This document shows positions 9,990 to 23,516 of a stretch of 64,000 bases of DNA, one piece after another. The notes below the pieces were generated by a model. That model did not search any database, was not told the DNA's origin, and saw only the letters and a list, made by a program, of their open reading frames with translations. A program made the position numbers and the translations under genes. The stretch is from contig JAVIAB010000024.1 of assembly GCA_032433765.1 (NCBI GenBank), positions 14,801,126 through 14,865,125 of the forward strand, given 5' to 3'. The number at the start of each line of letters is the position of its first letter. Position 1 is the first letter of the stretch. This DNA is from Megaustenia siamemsis. Taxonomy: Eukaryota > Mollusca > Gastropoda > Stylommatophora > Ariophantidae.

Positions 9990-12900
9990 GTTCGATGCTT
10001 AATCTGTTTAGCTGAACAGATGACGCTTCCATCCCTTCGCTTTCCACCTGGGTTGTTGAGCATTGTTTAGTATCAAAACTGGTGTTCTGGGTTTTTAAGT
10101 ATCTGGCTCTTGTAACTACATCTCTCCTTCCAGCTGGAGCTTCGTCATGTTTCATCTTCCGGTTATGGAGAGCAGGTTTTGATGTGACCTTTGACCCATC
10201 CTGTGATTGGATGTTCTCGACAACGTTTGGTGTTTCAACATCGAGGGCAGATGCCCTTACTTCTAAGTCGTTGTTAAGATATTTTTTAGGGGTCAGAGGC
10301 GGAGACTGAACAGGACTAGACTGCGGTGTTCCATAATCACTCAAAGCTGGAGTAGATGCTGCCAGCAGAGTTTGGTCCCGTTTACATCTGAATGAACACG
10401 CCTGGGTGTCCAGTTTAGTTTTAGTCCTTCCATTAATTAACCTATCTGATTTCTTGATCTGCCAGCTTGCACCAACTCCGATTTTACCATTTGCTGGATC
10501 TTCTGACCCGTTCTGCTGTTTGCAGCATGTTCTGCTCCTGCTTTACCATTTGCTGGATCTTCTGATCCCGTTTTGCTGTTTGCTGCATGTTCTGTTCCTG
10601 CTTTACCATTTGCTGGATCTTCTGATCCCGTTTTGCTGTTTGCTGCATGTTTTATTCCTGCTTTACCGTTTGCTGGATCTTCTGATACTATGTTACTGTT
10701 TGCTGCATCTTCTGATTGCTGTAAGCTATGTCCAGCTTTCACCCACCCCTCAGTCAACTCGCTGACTTTTATTCTATTTGAAGCCAAATATTTGTCATTA
10801 CTGCTCTTGTCCCTGCGCTCGGTTAAAGAGTTTTTAGCTTTCACACGAGCATGGGATTTTGAACATAGAGACTGATTTGTGGTTTGTTGTGAAGTTGCTC
10901 GCTCATCAGTGCTACTATTTGTCTTATTCAAATGCGGCTTTCTATTTACAACATCCTCGAAAACAGGTTTCTGGGGTTTTTGTGAAGCCAGGGCTAGTTC
11001 TGTTGGGGATTTTGAGTCAGCGTCGACAACCACAATCACAGAAGACGCCTGTCTGACGCGGCCTGTGCGTCTGGCTCTGGTGACATGGTGTCGAACTTGA
11101 CTTAACGGGTTCTTATGTCCACAGCTTGGGGGCCGTGGACTCAGAATCGTTGGTGCTACCTTAGTGGCAGTGCAGCCAGAGAGATGAGAGAAATCAAAAG
11201 TGCCGCTCAACTGAAAACTGTCGACAGGAACATCAGCATGTGCTATGATTTTGCCAACATGTGTTATAGTTTTTTCACTGTTTGGGATTGCTTTTTCAGA
11301 GTTTGCTTTATGTGTTGCAGTGTTTGCTATAGTTTGGTCAGTGTGCAGAATAGTTCTGTCGATGTGTGCTATAATTTTAGAGTTTGTTTCTTCAAGATGA
11401 CTCTGACTGCTACAAGGGGAACAGGGCACGTTTGGACTTAGATCAAGGTTCATGAAATGTGCATTCTGTGAAATGGCTAAAATCTCAGATTTGCATTGGA
11501 CAGCAAGAGCATGAAGTTGTTGGTCGCTGGGATTGCTGATGAGAAAGTCTGGAGACTTACAGATGTCAGTAATCCTGTTGAGCCATACGTCGGTAGCATC
11601 AAGGATTACCTTAGCAGCTGGGTTGAGGTTTTGCCTGTCGTTTCTTGTGCTTAGGATGGAGTTACTTTCCCCTGGCGGTGGATCAGTTTTGGTTACAAAC
11701 ATGTCACATAAGGTTTCCTGGACCTGCAAGGCTGATGTTAAGTTCTCGCATGATCCTACACAGAGAGAAAGGTCAATGTTTGAATCACATGACCTGGAAG
11801 TTATCACGGTGGAAGCTGATTCGCTTAACATCGCCAAGTCAACTCGTGACTGAGAATCAATCTGGCGGTCCTCCTGCGGTTGTAGATCTGGCTCAAGTCT
11901 GTCTCCGGTAAGGTTAGAGACAGACAAACCTTTCTGTGGCTGTTGATCTGGCTCAAGTCTATCTCCGCTAAGGTTAGAGACAGACAAACCTTCCTGCGGA
12001 TGTTGATCTAGCTCCAGTCTAACTCCGCTAAGGTTAGAGACAGACAAACCTTTCTGTGGCTGTTGATCACGCTCCAGTCTATCTCCGCTAGGGGAATCAC
12101 CCACATTTTTCTCCTGCGACTGGTGACCTGTTGTCCTCTTTGTATTTACATCATGGGTAACCTTCTTTAATGCATTTCTATTGAGCTTTCCATGCGATGA
12201 CGACCCATTATTTTTAGAACTACCAGGAAACTGTGCAGCGTAATTCGATGTTGAGACACAACGATTTGACGAGGCGCGTTCCTTATGTTTTGCTATTTGT
12301 TCAATCGGAAAGCCCGGGCCATTAAAATCTTCACTACTTGTTTTATTATCAGAGCATTTCAAAACGAGATGAGTGGAAACAACTGAGCTGTTTCCTCGGT
12401 GTGTGGATGCGTTACAGCCATTGACTTTTGGGGTAATGTTATTGGATTTCTTTGTTGGGTGTGACGATTCAGTGGAGCTGTTTACTTGTGATCTGTGATT
12501 ACTTGTTTTGTTTATTCGTCGTTTTAGTTTAGTGGAGTTGTTTGTTTGGTGTGTGTATTCGGTGGAGTTGTTTGTTTGGTGTGTGGCTTCAGTGGAGTTG
12601 TTTGTTTGGTGTGTGGATTCTGAGAAATTGTTTACTCTTGGTGTGGCTTCAGTGGAGCAGTTTTCTCCGTGTGTGGATTCGGTGGAGTTGTTTACACTGT
12701 GTGTGGATTCAGTGGGGTCGTTGACTCCAGATGTTTCAGTGACACTTTGAAATCTTGTTAATTTAGTGGAGCTGTTTACTTGTTGCATAGATTTATTGGA
12801 GCTGTTTATTCGTTGTGTGGATTTAGTAGAACTGTTTATTCGTTGTGTGGGTTTAGTGGAATTGTTTATTCGTTTTGTGGATTTAGTGGAGCTGTTTACT

Positions 12901-15900
12901 CGTGTGGATGTAATGATGTTGTTTCTTTGCTCCTTCGTGTCTTCACATTCTGTTGCATCCACAAGAGAACACTTATCTGTGACGTCTGCCTGGTCTTCAT
13001 TTCCGGCCCAAATAGCTTCTGTATTTTGCAATTGGGCAGCTTTCCCTTATGTTTGATCTCACTACACTCTGAACTATTACTTGATTGACCAACCATATTT
13101 CTAGAATGCGCATCACGTGATTTGAAACCTTTATCTGCGATCTCTTTCTTTCTATCAAGCGCGGTAGTTTGTTTATCTCCAACACATGCTAAGGTAGACA
13201 ACTGCACAGAACATGCTTCCACGTCCGCATTTAAGTCGATTTGATTTGAGAAAACGCGTGTGGATTGGCTATCTTCCAGCAAATGAAATGCACGATCTTC
13301 CATATGTAAATTATGTGATTCTCCTATTGAACAGTAGTTATCCATTTTTCCGCTATCAGGACCTATTTCCTCACCACTTGTTTCGTTATTTTCCGCACAA
13401 CTTGAACATGTATTTGTACCTGTGGCACTGGCAGTTTCTTTTATGCAGAATTTGTCAGAAATGTCTCTGACGTCAGAACTCTCAGATAATGTATTAGTCT
13501 TTGGAGGACCAGCCTTATAATCTTCTATGTTGTTCTTACTCCTCAAACAAACATCTAAGTTGTAATTTTTCATTATTTGTTCCGATAAGACATTCTCCTT
13601 TGAAGTTTTTAAATTATTGCTCATTTTCTGAGAATATGTTTCTCTTTTCCTAGAATCGTCATTGCATATTTCATCATCATTTCCGCTTTTTGTTCCACAA
13701 TTTTTTTCTTTATAATTTTCACCATTCTGTCCATCACTGTATGCTTCTTTATCACTGCCCGCTGATTTATCATCGTCCGCGTTATTACTATCCTCACTTT
13801 TTATATCATCATTTACCATCTCGTAAACACTGTGCATAACATCACCCACTCCCTCAGCACTGGCCCTTTGCTTATTTCCTCCTACCGCCTCATCAGCCAT
13901 CTCTTCCTTATCATCGCCCACCTCCTCATTTCCCCCATCCTTATCACAGCTAATCTTCTCGTCAACGTCCTCTTCCTTATCATGGCTCACCTTCTCCCCA
14001 GCTATATTTTCCTTATCACCACCTACTCCCTCAACATCACCCAGGTATCTATCATCATCTATCTCATCTACATCACCTTCTTGGCTACCATCGCTTCTCA
14101 CCTTGCAGCCAGCCTCGTCTTCAAGCTCGGAATCGATGTCGCTACTCTTCAACTCGTTATCTGTCTCCCACGGTGAAAAGACATCCATGGTTACAACGAA
14201 AACATCATCACTCTTATCATTTTCCTTATCACTGACATCTTTATCAACATCATCATCATGTCCAAACAGTTTCTTCTCATCACAATCGGCAATTTCACTT
14301 TCTCTATTAGAGCCCTGCTTGCAAAGATCGTTATTAGAGCCCTGCTTGCAAAGATCGTTATTAGAGCCCTGCTTGGAAAGATCGTTATTAGAGCCCGGCT
14401 TGCAAAGATCGTTATTAGAGCCCTGCTTGGAAAGATCGTTATTAGAGCCCGGCTTGCAAAGATCGTTATTAGAGCCCTGCTTGGAAAGATCGTTATTAGA
14501 GCCCGGCTTGCAAAGATCGTTATTAGAGCCATGCTTGCAAAGATCGTTATTAGAGCCCCGCTTGCAAAGATCGTTATTAGAGCCCTGCTTGCAAAGATCG
14601 TTATTAGAGCCCTGCTTGCAAAGATCGTTATTAGGTCCCTGCTTGCAAAGATCGTTATTAGAGCCCTGCTTGCAAAGATCGTTATTAGAGCCCTGCTTGC
14701 AAAGATCGTTATTAGAGCCCTGCTTGCAAAGATCGTTATTAGAGCCCTGCTTGAAAAGATTGTTTTTAGAGCACTGCTTGCAAAGATCGTTATTAGAGCC
14801 CTGCTTGAAAAGATTGTTTTTAGAGCACTGCTTGCAAAGATCGTTATTAGAGCCCTGCTTGAAAAGATTGTTTTTAGAGCACTGCTTGCAAAGATCGTTA
14901 TTAGAGCCCTGCTTGGAAAGATCGTTATTAGAGCCCTGCTTGCAAAGATCGTTATTAGGTCCCTGCTTGCAAAGATCGTTATTAGAGCCCTGCTTGCAAA
15001 GATCGTTATTAGAGCCCTGCTTGTAAAGATCGTTATTAGAGCCCTGCTTGCAAAGATCGTTATTAGAGCCCTGCTTGTAAAGATCGTTATTAGAGCCCTG
15101 CTTGCAAAGATTATTATTAGAGCACTGCTTGAAAAGATCGTTTTTAGAGCACTGCTTGCAAAGATTATTATTAGAGCCCTGCTTGTAAGGTTCGCTGTTA
15201 GAGCCCTGCTTACACAGATCGTTATTAAAGCACTGCTTACACAGATCGTTATTAGAGCACTGCTTGAAAATATCGTTATTAGAGCCCCTCTTGCAAAGAT
15301 CGTTATTAGAGCCCCATTTGCAAAGATCGTTATTAGAGCCTCCCTTGTAAAGATCGTTTTTAGAGTTTCTTTCCCAAAGATCATTGTTAGATCCTCTCTT
15401 GGAAAGATCGTTATTAGAGTCCCTGTTGGAAAGATCATTATTAGAGTCCCTCTTGGAAAGATCATTATTAGAGTCCCTCTTGGAAAGATTGTCATTAGGT
15501 CCCTCCTTGCAAAGATTATGATTAGAGCTTCTCCTACAAAAATTGTTATTAACGCCTTTTTTGCAAAGATCGTTATTAGAGCCCTGCTTGTAAATATCAT
15601 TATTAGAGCCCTGCTTACAAAGATCGTTATTACAGCTCTTCTTGCAAAGATCATTTCTGGAACCCTCCTGGCAAAGATTGTTACTGGAACCCTTATTGCA
15701 AAGATCACTACTGGAGCCCTTCTTGCAATTAGAAATATTGGAGCCCTTCTTGCAATATTCGTTTCTGGAGCCCTCCTTGCAAAGATTGTTACTGGAATCC
15801 TCATTGCAAAAATTGTTACTGGAGCCCTCATTGCAAAGATCATTACTAGAGCCTTCCTTGGAAAGATCATGGGAATTATCAGGTTGTAAGAAGTACACAT

Positions 15901-18900
15901 CAGAAAGACACACTCTGTTGCCTTGCTCTGTCTCAGCTTCTTTGCTTAAATGTTGTTTGTGGTTCGTTAGCTCGATGTCTATATCAGTAAGACAGTCCTG
16001 AGTGGCCGCGCTAAACCTGGGACTACTCATCAATGAGTTATCGTCTTCTTCATGGTCACAGCACTGTAGAGAAAAACTAGGACTCAAACTCTCCTCGTTG
16101 CTGGATCCCTGACTCGGAGTCGACAGCTCGGCCTCTGCTTCCAGTTGTGATATTATTAAACCATCCAGCTGCTGACAAGCTGGAGAATATATCCGTTGAC
16201 CGGCTGGAGAACTCAGCTGTTGACCAGTTGGAGAACTCAGATATTTACCAGCTGAAGAAATCAGAAGTTGACCTTCTGGAGAACCAAGAAGTTGATCACC
16301 TGGACAAATCAGCTGTTCACCAGCTGGAGAACTCAGAAGTTGATCACCTGGACAAATAGCTGTTCACCAGCTGGAGAACTCAGAAGTTGATCACCTGGAC
16401 AAATCAGCTGTTCACCAGCTGGAGAACTCTGAAGTTGATCACCTGGACAAATCAGCTGTTCACCAGCTGGAGAACTCAGAAGTTGATCACCTGGACAAAT
16501 CAGCTGTTCACCAGCTGGAGAACTCAGAAGTTGATCACCTGGACAAATCAGCTGTTCACCAGCTGAAGAACTCAGAAGTTGACCTGCTTGAGGACTAGTC
16601 TGTTGACCGGCTGGAGAACTCAGCTGTTGACCTGCTTGAGGACTCGTCTGTTTACCAGCTGGAGAACATGTCTGAGCATCGCCTGAATGACCAACCTTTG
16701 AGGGAGCCACCTCTGAGGAAGCCATCCATATGTTATCTTCTTCTTTCCCAACTGAAGCTGCGAGGACGGCTCCCAGTGTGAAGGTTTCCTTCCGGCCTAT
16801 TCTCCACTCGCTGGAATATTCAGCTGAAGATGGCGCCACTTGATCGCCTCTTACATACTTGTTTGGTGACGTCATTAACTTACTTTTGCTCGCAACTTCA
16901 ATCGCTGGACAGGTCAAATTTGGTTCTCTGTGAACACTTCTCTGTGAACATTTCTCTGTGAACATTTCTCTGTGAACATTTCTCTGTGAACACATTAAAT
17001 TATTATTTCCCGGGACTTCGTTGTGTGAATATACATTTTCAGCTTTCCCTCGAAATTTATGCTCTGAGTTCAGGGTTTTATTTTTACCATAAACTTCACT
17101 CTGTGAACATATAATGTTAGTATTGCCCTGAACTTCACTCTGTGAACATATCAATTCTTTATTGCCTTGAGCTTTGTTTTGTAGACACATGTTTTCAGTT
17201 ATCTCCCGATTATAACTCTGTGAACATATAATGTTAGTATTGCCTTGAACTTCACTCTGTGAACATATAATGTTAGTATTGCCCTGAACTTCACTCTGTG
17301 AACATATAATGTTAGTATTGCCCTGAATTTCACTCCGTGAACATATAATGTTAGTATTGCCCTGAACTTCACTCTGTGAACATATAATGTTAACATTGCT
17401 CTGAACTTCACTCTGTGAACACATTATATTCGTATTGCCCTGAATTTCACTCTGTGAACACATAATGTTAGCATTGCCCTGAACTTCACTCTGTGAACAC
17501 ATAGTGTTACTGTTACCCTGAACTTCAGCATATGAATATAACTTTTCAACGTTGTCATGAACTTCATTCTGTGAATGCACTATTTCAGCTTTTCCTTGAA
17601 TTTCACTATGTGAATTCATTTCTCCATTCCTACCACGAATTTCAGTCGGTGAATATGTCAATTTAGTGTCAGCACCAACATCATTTGTTGAACATATTTT
17701 TGCACGCTTTCTCTGAATTTCACTTAATGAACACATTAGTTCCCTGATGTCTGGAACTTTATTCTGAGAGAGCTTCAACTTAGTTCTACATTTGAAATCA
17801 TTGAATGAGAACGTCATATCATTTTCACTCTGAGCTTTGCTCTGTAGTTCTTCACATCTGCTGTGATGTTCATTCAGTGAACAGATGCGATTAGTTCTTC
17901 TATGAACTTCACTTAGAGAGTGTCTGATTTCATTTGCCCTTTGTATTTTAACAAACGTTTTACTGTGAACTTTATGTAATGAACTATCAAGGTGAAATTC
18001 ACTCGGTGGAAACGTGTGTTCACTTCTACTGTTGATATCAGAGTGTGAACATACAACTTGAGTGTTGTTTTTGATGTTAAAATGTGACATATCGGTGTTT
18101 ATTTGAGCTTGACCGGCAAATGTGTTTTTCTTAGTTTTCGCGCAGCCACTACATGATGATAGTGATGTATTACTGATTGTTTTAAATGACAGTGGCGACA
18201 TGGCCACGCCTACTTCTTCAGGATTGGTTGATGCCGCTTTTAGGTTGGAGTTAACTAGAGTTGACGAGAGTTGAGTGTCACTTCTAACGAGGATGCTGTC
18301 GAGGTTTGTGTTAATTTGTGTGATGAGAGATGCGCTATTTTTTGAAGATTCTTTACGTTCACATACAGATACTGAAACAATGTGATTATCCTTATCACGA
18401 TTCAGTATTAAGGATCTACTAGTGCTGTCATGGAATATGTTGAAGGGGTCTTCACACGTCGAACATTTCGGGTTTTTATCGTTTTTATGTGGCTGGTCAA
18501 CAGAGTCATTCGCCTTATCATATGCCTGACCAACAGAGTCATTATCGTTATTATATGCCTGACCAACAGAGTCATTATCGTTATTAAATGCCTCTTCAAC
18601 AGAGTCATTAGCGTTTTCATATGCCTGACAAACAGAGTCATTAGCGTTTTCACATGCCTGTCCAACAGAGTTATTAGCGTTTTTATATGCCTGACCAACA
18701 AAGTCATTAGCGTTTTCATATGCCTTACCAATAGAATCATTAGCGTTATCATATGCCTCTTCAACAGAGTCATTAGCGTTTTTATATGTCTGACCAATGG
18801 AGTCATTTAAACTATCATCGATGAAATGTCCTGAGTCATTGCCATTATAATTTAGCAAATGTAAGGGGTTATCAACATTATCAAGTGCCAGAGCTCTGGA

Positions 18901-21428
18901 TTCATTGGTGCTGCATGCTTGATTTACAAAGACGTTAGAGATATTCAGTTTTCTCTTAGCAATTATATTTTCATTGAGGAATAAAGGTATGGACAAATCA
19001 CTTGTTTGATCATTTTTACAGTCATATTGCTTTAAGAGACAGTGAGAGACTCCACTGTGTACAAGTTGGTCATCTTCACCTTCTAGATAATCCTGGTTCC
19101 ACTTGTCAACTTGAGTGCCATCATCCTGAATCGGTTCGTTAATATTTTCTGAGACTTGTCGCCGTACAGGACCATTGCTAAAGACATTAGTCTCATCTGC
19201 GCTACATCTCTGGACATCACGAGAAGGAACCCTTGAATCATTAGTCTCATCTGCGCTACATCTCTGGACACCACGAGAAGGAACCCTTGAATCATTAGTC
19301 TCATCTGCTCTACATCTCTGGACATCACGAGAAGGAACCCTTGAATCATTAGTCTCATCTGCGCTACATCTCTGGACATCACGAGAAGGAACCCTTGAAT
19401 CATTAGTCTCATCTGCGCTACATCTCTGGACACCACGAGAAGGAACCCTTGAATCATTAGTCTCATCTGCGCTACATCTCTGGACATCACGAGAAGGAAC
19501 CCTTGAATCATTAGTCTCATCTGCGCTACATCTCTGGACACCACGAGAAGGAACCCTTGAATCCTCATCGCGATTATAATCTTGTTTACGAGAGATTATT
19601 CCTCGTGTCTGGTAACTGATGCGCACTTCCTGCCTTTCATCAGAGGAGTGGCTAGAGGAACGAGCGTTAGCCTGGGTGTTTCCCTCAAGATTTGACACAC
19701 TCGAATACAGAGTTTCACTTCCGGAAGATTCGCTCGACTCGCCAGATACTTCCGGTACATCCATACCGAAAATAACAGCTCTCGGGACTAACTCGATATT
19801 ACCTATGTCGCCATTTTGCAACTCCATACTGACGTCATAAAATCGACTACTAGCGGACTCTGCAGTTCTAAATTCTGACTCATCCTCAACTTCTTGTCCA
19901 ATCCCTTGATCGACATCGTCAGCAACATCACATTTATTATTTGTGATACAATCAAATTTTTTGCCGCTTTGAGTCTCTTCTTCGTTGCTCAAGACAAATG
20001 GAAAACGGCTACCGTCCTCTGAGCTGTTCATACACGCGCAGTAAACCACGCAGTTTGGACCCAAGTTCCGGTCTCCCTTTCCGCTAATCACTTGCTCCAG
20101 TAGCTGTTCAGCGTCCTGGTCGGTCCTTTGCTGTTGGGACAAAATCGGGCCGGAGTTATCCGGAGCTGGCATACTAGCGAAATCATTTTCCGCGGTAGTC
20201 AACATCTCAATGTTGTCAACGATGTTTTCGAAACTGGAATCTGGGCTCACATTACCTTTGTTAGACGACTCCAGTTTATCTTCTTCCGGGTTTGAATTGC
20301 CTCTAAATTGATCAACGTTTCTTTCTATTTTTCCTTCTTTTTTAGTATTTTCTTTGAGAATGCGTGATTCTGGAGTTTCTTTTGGCGTAGTTCGACCTGG
20401 ATTAGATATAAAGAAATGTGACTCTGACGGGTTGTTGTTTGTGACTAAAGGTATTTGTTTACCTTCGTTGTGAATACTGAGTGACGTGGATACCATGCTG
20501 TCGGCTGTTGTGTCGTCATTCGTGTTGGATTGATGCCCCTGGCCTGTGTGGCTGAATTCGAATACTGCCGACCTACTTTCAACAAGAATCGAAGCGCCTT
20601 CCCTTTGAAAATGATCAAAAACTGGATCAAGTGTATTCGAATCTTCAGCGATTATTTGCACGTGATCAACAGATGGATATGTTTCCGTTTCCACAAATGG
20701 ATTATTATCCATTTCGTCGCTGAGTGGATCCTGCAGAACTAATTCTCCTAGTTGCTGAGGCTCCTCTATTCTGTTTAAAGTTCGACGTTCCACGTTCTCA
20801 GAGCGATTGTCCACATCTGATTGGTTGATGCCCCCCTGGAAACCTATGGCTCCTTGTGCCTGGTCAACCACAGGAGGCTCTTCAAACATAGGTGGCGTTG
20901 GTAGCTCTTGCTGGGCCTGTCTTTCGACAATATTCTGCCCATTATTCACTCCCTGAACCAGGATCAACCCCATCTCAAAAACGTTATCTTCAATTTCAAC
21001 AGCGTCATCGGGAAGGCCATAGTCCGGCATTTGTGGTCTGAAGGAGTTGGTGGCTTGCCGTCCAGGCATACGAGCTCGTCCGTGTGAGTTCCCTTGCCGA
21101 TCTGGACTGTTGCTGTCATTACTATCCACATGTCCGTTGTTAACATTCCCACCACCGTTAAGCTCTTCTGACGTCACATTATTCTCTTGACGTTTATTGG
21201 TTCGATTTTCAGAGATTCTCTCGTCTGATTGGCTGTCGGGACTGAGGCTGATGTTTCTGAAACCTTTCACTAAATCTTCAAGATGTCTGCCATCGGGTAC
21301 GTGTTGTTCTCTATCAGACTCATCCTCGTCGTTAGAATTGCTTGTGTCGTCATTGCCATCATAATGTGTCGCAAATAGAACATCGTCTGTGTTGTTGCTG
21401 TTTCGATTTGCAATGACTGATGTGAACC
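9990..21428 (-). CDS. Giant gene, mega-exon E5 (11.4 kb) with three frameshifts
   Basis: Coding stretch from acceptor TTGCACTTTAG/GG, behind a T-rich tract, to a perfect donor ATCGAAC/GTAAGT: about 3,813 residues after restoring three lost bases (16357, 13024-13027 and about 10505). In order it has an acidic Asn/Ser/Asp-rich head, then tandem in-frame modules of 18, 11, 13, 16 and 9 residues. A Lys/Glu/Asp-rich acidic block follows (14240-13600), then modules of 10, 20 and 20 residues around a non-repetitive part carrying DATDVWLNRITDICKS (about 11600), and a Ser/Pro-rich tail. No enzyme domain, signal peptide or membrane span is seen. Apart from the five frameshifts shared with E3, 17.5 kb free of stops indicates selection on coding. 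Function unknown. Confidence 0.83.
10490..10720 (-). repeat. In-exon 60-bp repeat with one frameshifted copy
   Basis: Twenty-residue units GSEDPANGKAGTEHAANSKT in E5. The leftmost copy (about 10505) is one base short, shifting the frame; correcting it joins the frame that runs to the E5 donor. Confidence 0.87.
11890..12100 (-). repeat. In-exon 60-bp repeat, 3-4 copies
   Basis: Twenty-residue units DRLEPDQQPQKGLSVSNLSG in E5. Confidence 0.85.
12500..12910 (-). repeat. In-exon 30-bp array
   Basis: About 13 to 14 units of ten residues of the type INSSTKSTQR or NNSTESTHQT in E5, rich in Asn/Ser/Thr. Confidence 0.85.
14310..15870 (-). repeat. In-exon 27-bp array, about 58 copies
   Basis: Nine-residue units of the type NNDLCKQGS, one Cys per unit, the largest protein repeat in E5. 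The 27-bp period keeps frames open on both strands, so the long overlapping open frames here are artefacts of periodicity. Confidence 0.92.
16180..16640 (-). repeat. In-exon 48-bp array with one frameshifted copy
   Basis: Sixteen-residue units LICPGDQLLSSPAGEQ in E5. The copy at 16351-16360 lacks one base relative to all its neighbours, which breaks the frame. Confidence 0.9.
17090..17560 (-). repeat. In-exon 39-bp array, about 12 copies
   Basis: Thirteen-residue units CSQSEVQGNTNII in E5. More diverged relatives of the same unit (CSxNEVH-like) extend to about 17900, so the array grew inside an older degenerate one. Confidence 0.88.
18480..18810 (-). repeat. In-exon 33-bp array, about 10 copies
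   Basis: Eleven-residue units of the type DSVGQAYENAN in E5, diverged between copies but in frame throughout. Confidence 0.88.
19180..19575 (-). repeat. In-exon 54-bp array, 7 copies
   Basis: Seven nearly identical 54-bp units in E5 encoding DSRVPSRDVQRCSADETN (18 residues, one Cys each). High identity suggests recent expansion or homogenisation. Confidence 0.9.
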
Positions 21429-21800
21429 CTAAAGTGCAATGAAAAAATGAAGAGATTCTCACTAAGATTGGTCATCGTGTATAGGCAATGGTGAATCATG
21501 TAAAGATGGCAGCGCACTCATTTTACGTCATTCTTATTGAAGCTGGTTCCGCTAGAAAGGACAGTCTTGAGTTTTGTGTTATGAAGAGAGGTTGACAGAG
21601 AATCGGAATGTACAAGGTGAGGTGAATGTGTACATGAAGAGGATTTGTACAAGAGTGTTGAATATATACAGATGATGTGTACATGAAAGTTAAACGTTCA
21701 CTGTAAATGTGGATATGTACAAGAGAATTAAATATGTACAAGGGAGGTAAAAGTAAAAGCAATTTTTAAAAAGTAATGCGTGGAAGCGAACTAGAAAAAG

Positions 21801-21880
21801 TCACAGTGGCTGAGTGGTTAGTGTGCCCGCTTCCTGATCAGTGGGTTTACGGGTTCGATTCCCAGAAGTGGCTGGTGTTT
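21801..21880 (+). mobile_element. tRNA-like SINE head, other family
   Basis: A-box-like GTGGCTGAGTGGTTAG and B-box-like GGGTTCGATTCCC in tRNA spacing. There is no tRNA acceptor pairing or CCA, and a T-rich stretch follows, so a SINE head rather than a tRNA gene. Confidence 0.55.
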
Positions 21881-22365
21881 TGTTTTTTCCCGACCGTTTG
21901 TCCCAGCATTTAGCCACAGCCAACGATATAGAAGGCCGGCGTGCAGAAAATAAAATCGACAAACACCCTAACCAGTGTAGCGTTTTCCGGTAAAGGAGAT
22001 ATAAACGGCTGACGTCACTCTTCCAAAAATCGCCCCTGCTCGCAAAGCTGAACACGTCACACTGGTTGGGGTGTTTTCCGATTTCATTTTCTGCCCAACC
22101 ATCTAAATCGTCGGCTGTCGTTTAGACACACCCAACTTTAGATTTACTAAGGCCCGCGGGCGGAAAATTAAACCAAAGAACCCACCAGCTAGCGTGACGT
22201 GTCCAGCTATATGAGCTTTAGACGGCCGGCGTTACTTTTCCAAAAACGCTCCTGTTCATAAAAGCTGAAATTGTCACGCCAATTTTAAAAAAAAAGAACT
22301 ATAAATGCCACTGAAACGAAATGTGTCAGGTGCATGTTGTGAGACGACATTAGAAAGAGACTATA

Positions 22366-22645
22366 ATGACAGATACAGCAAAGACGATGGCGCTGAATAG
22401 GACACACGCTGCTGAAGCCAACTGTGAGTATTACACAACAGGCCCTTTTTTGGAATCCCCAGGGGAAAAGACACAGAAATTCTTGGAGAAGACAGACAGA
22501 AGCAGAGAAGAAGATAATGGGGAAGACATGGAATGATCTTAAAAGAATGGCAAGAAACAGATCGACTTGGAAATTGTTTGTTGAAGATCTTTGCTCCACA
22601 GGGAGCCGGAAGGTAGAAGATGAAGAAGACCATGACAGAGAGTGA
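22366..22645 (+). mobile_element. LINE-C 3' end
   Basis: QQALFWNPQGKRH-type coding remnant, ending in GGAAGGTAGAAGATGAAG, joined directly to element X. The same join occurs inverted at 24655. Confidence 0.75.
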
Positions 22646-23110
22646 TGTCCTCTACAGTCAAATGTTTATAATTAATCAAATTAATCACTGCAAACGAATT
22701 AAAATCAATAATTGCCCTACCGCCCGTGACAGTTGAATTATCCAAATCAACATCTCATCTCATTGAAGGATACAAACAATGAAAAATAGCTGCAGATCAT
22801 TAATAACATTGCAGTTGCATCATTACAGTTACAGCACACGACAAAAGAGATAAGGCTAAGCGGCACCGAAAGTGAACGCAGCTTAACTGTCCTTCGCTTT
22901 ACGATATCGTCATTCATCGAACACGACCCGGATGAAAAACACAGCTCACTGTATGCACATAGCACTAAACTCAGTAGCTCCTACGGCAAGCCGGACTTGG
23001 AGTATGAGGAAACTGCAACAAGGAACAATTTCAGACTGAGCTTCAATGTTCCCTGCCGTCTATCCGCCATATTGACCGGAAGTACCAAGACAAGCTTTGG
23101 TCAATTTGAC
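22646..23110 (+). mobile_element. Element X, inverted arm 1
   Basis: Non-coding interspersed repeat of about 430 bp with CTGCAAACGAATTAAAATC near one end, a TACGATATCGTCATTCATCG core and CGCCATATTGACCG at the other end. Confidence 0.7.
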
Positions 23111-23516
23111 GTGCCGGAGAAGAAGTCCGAAGATTTGAAAACGACAATTTTGCAAAAAAATACGACACTCTCGATTTTAGAAGGATAAATTAGGTAGGAG
23201 AGAACAAGATCTGTGACCACAACGCTAACTAAACGGTAACACACAAACTTCCAACTATAAGCTCCCCACATTGACCTCATCTTGACAGGGTTGGACGCAG
23301 AGCCGGATTAAGTCCCTTAGAGGTCTTAACCACTTAGAAGATATTAATATCCCTCCCCCATCCAACACCCCACCTCCCATTTCTTCCCCCACCCCATCAC
23401 CCGTTATATGTGTAATTCGAAACATAAACAAAATTAAATCATGAAATGCCATTTTATTTATCGAAAATAAACACAATTTACAGTAAGATTAGACAAAGTA
23501 TGTTCCTTTTTGTATA

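Noticed and set aside
14103..15900. Long plus-strand and alternate minus frames over E5
   Set aside because: Shadows of the 27-bp in-frame repeat; only the minus frame continuous with the non-repetitive flanks fits the splice borders.
9889..16087. Separate genes for each of the open frames making up E5
   Set aside because: Frame changes coincide with one-base-short repeat copies or an A-run, and there are no splice sites or starts at the breaks.
21801..21880. True tRNA gene
   Set aside because: A and B box-like motifs only; no cloverleaf stems found, and like other such heads here it leads into a SINE body.
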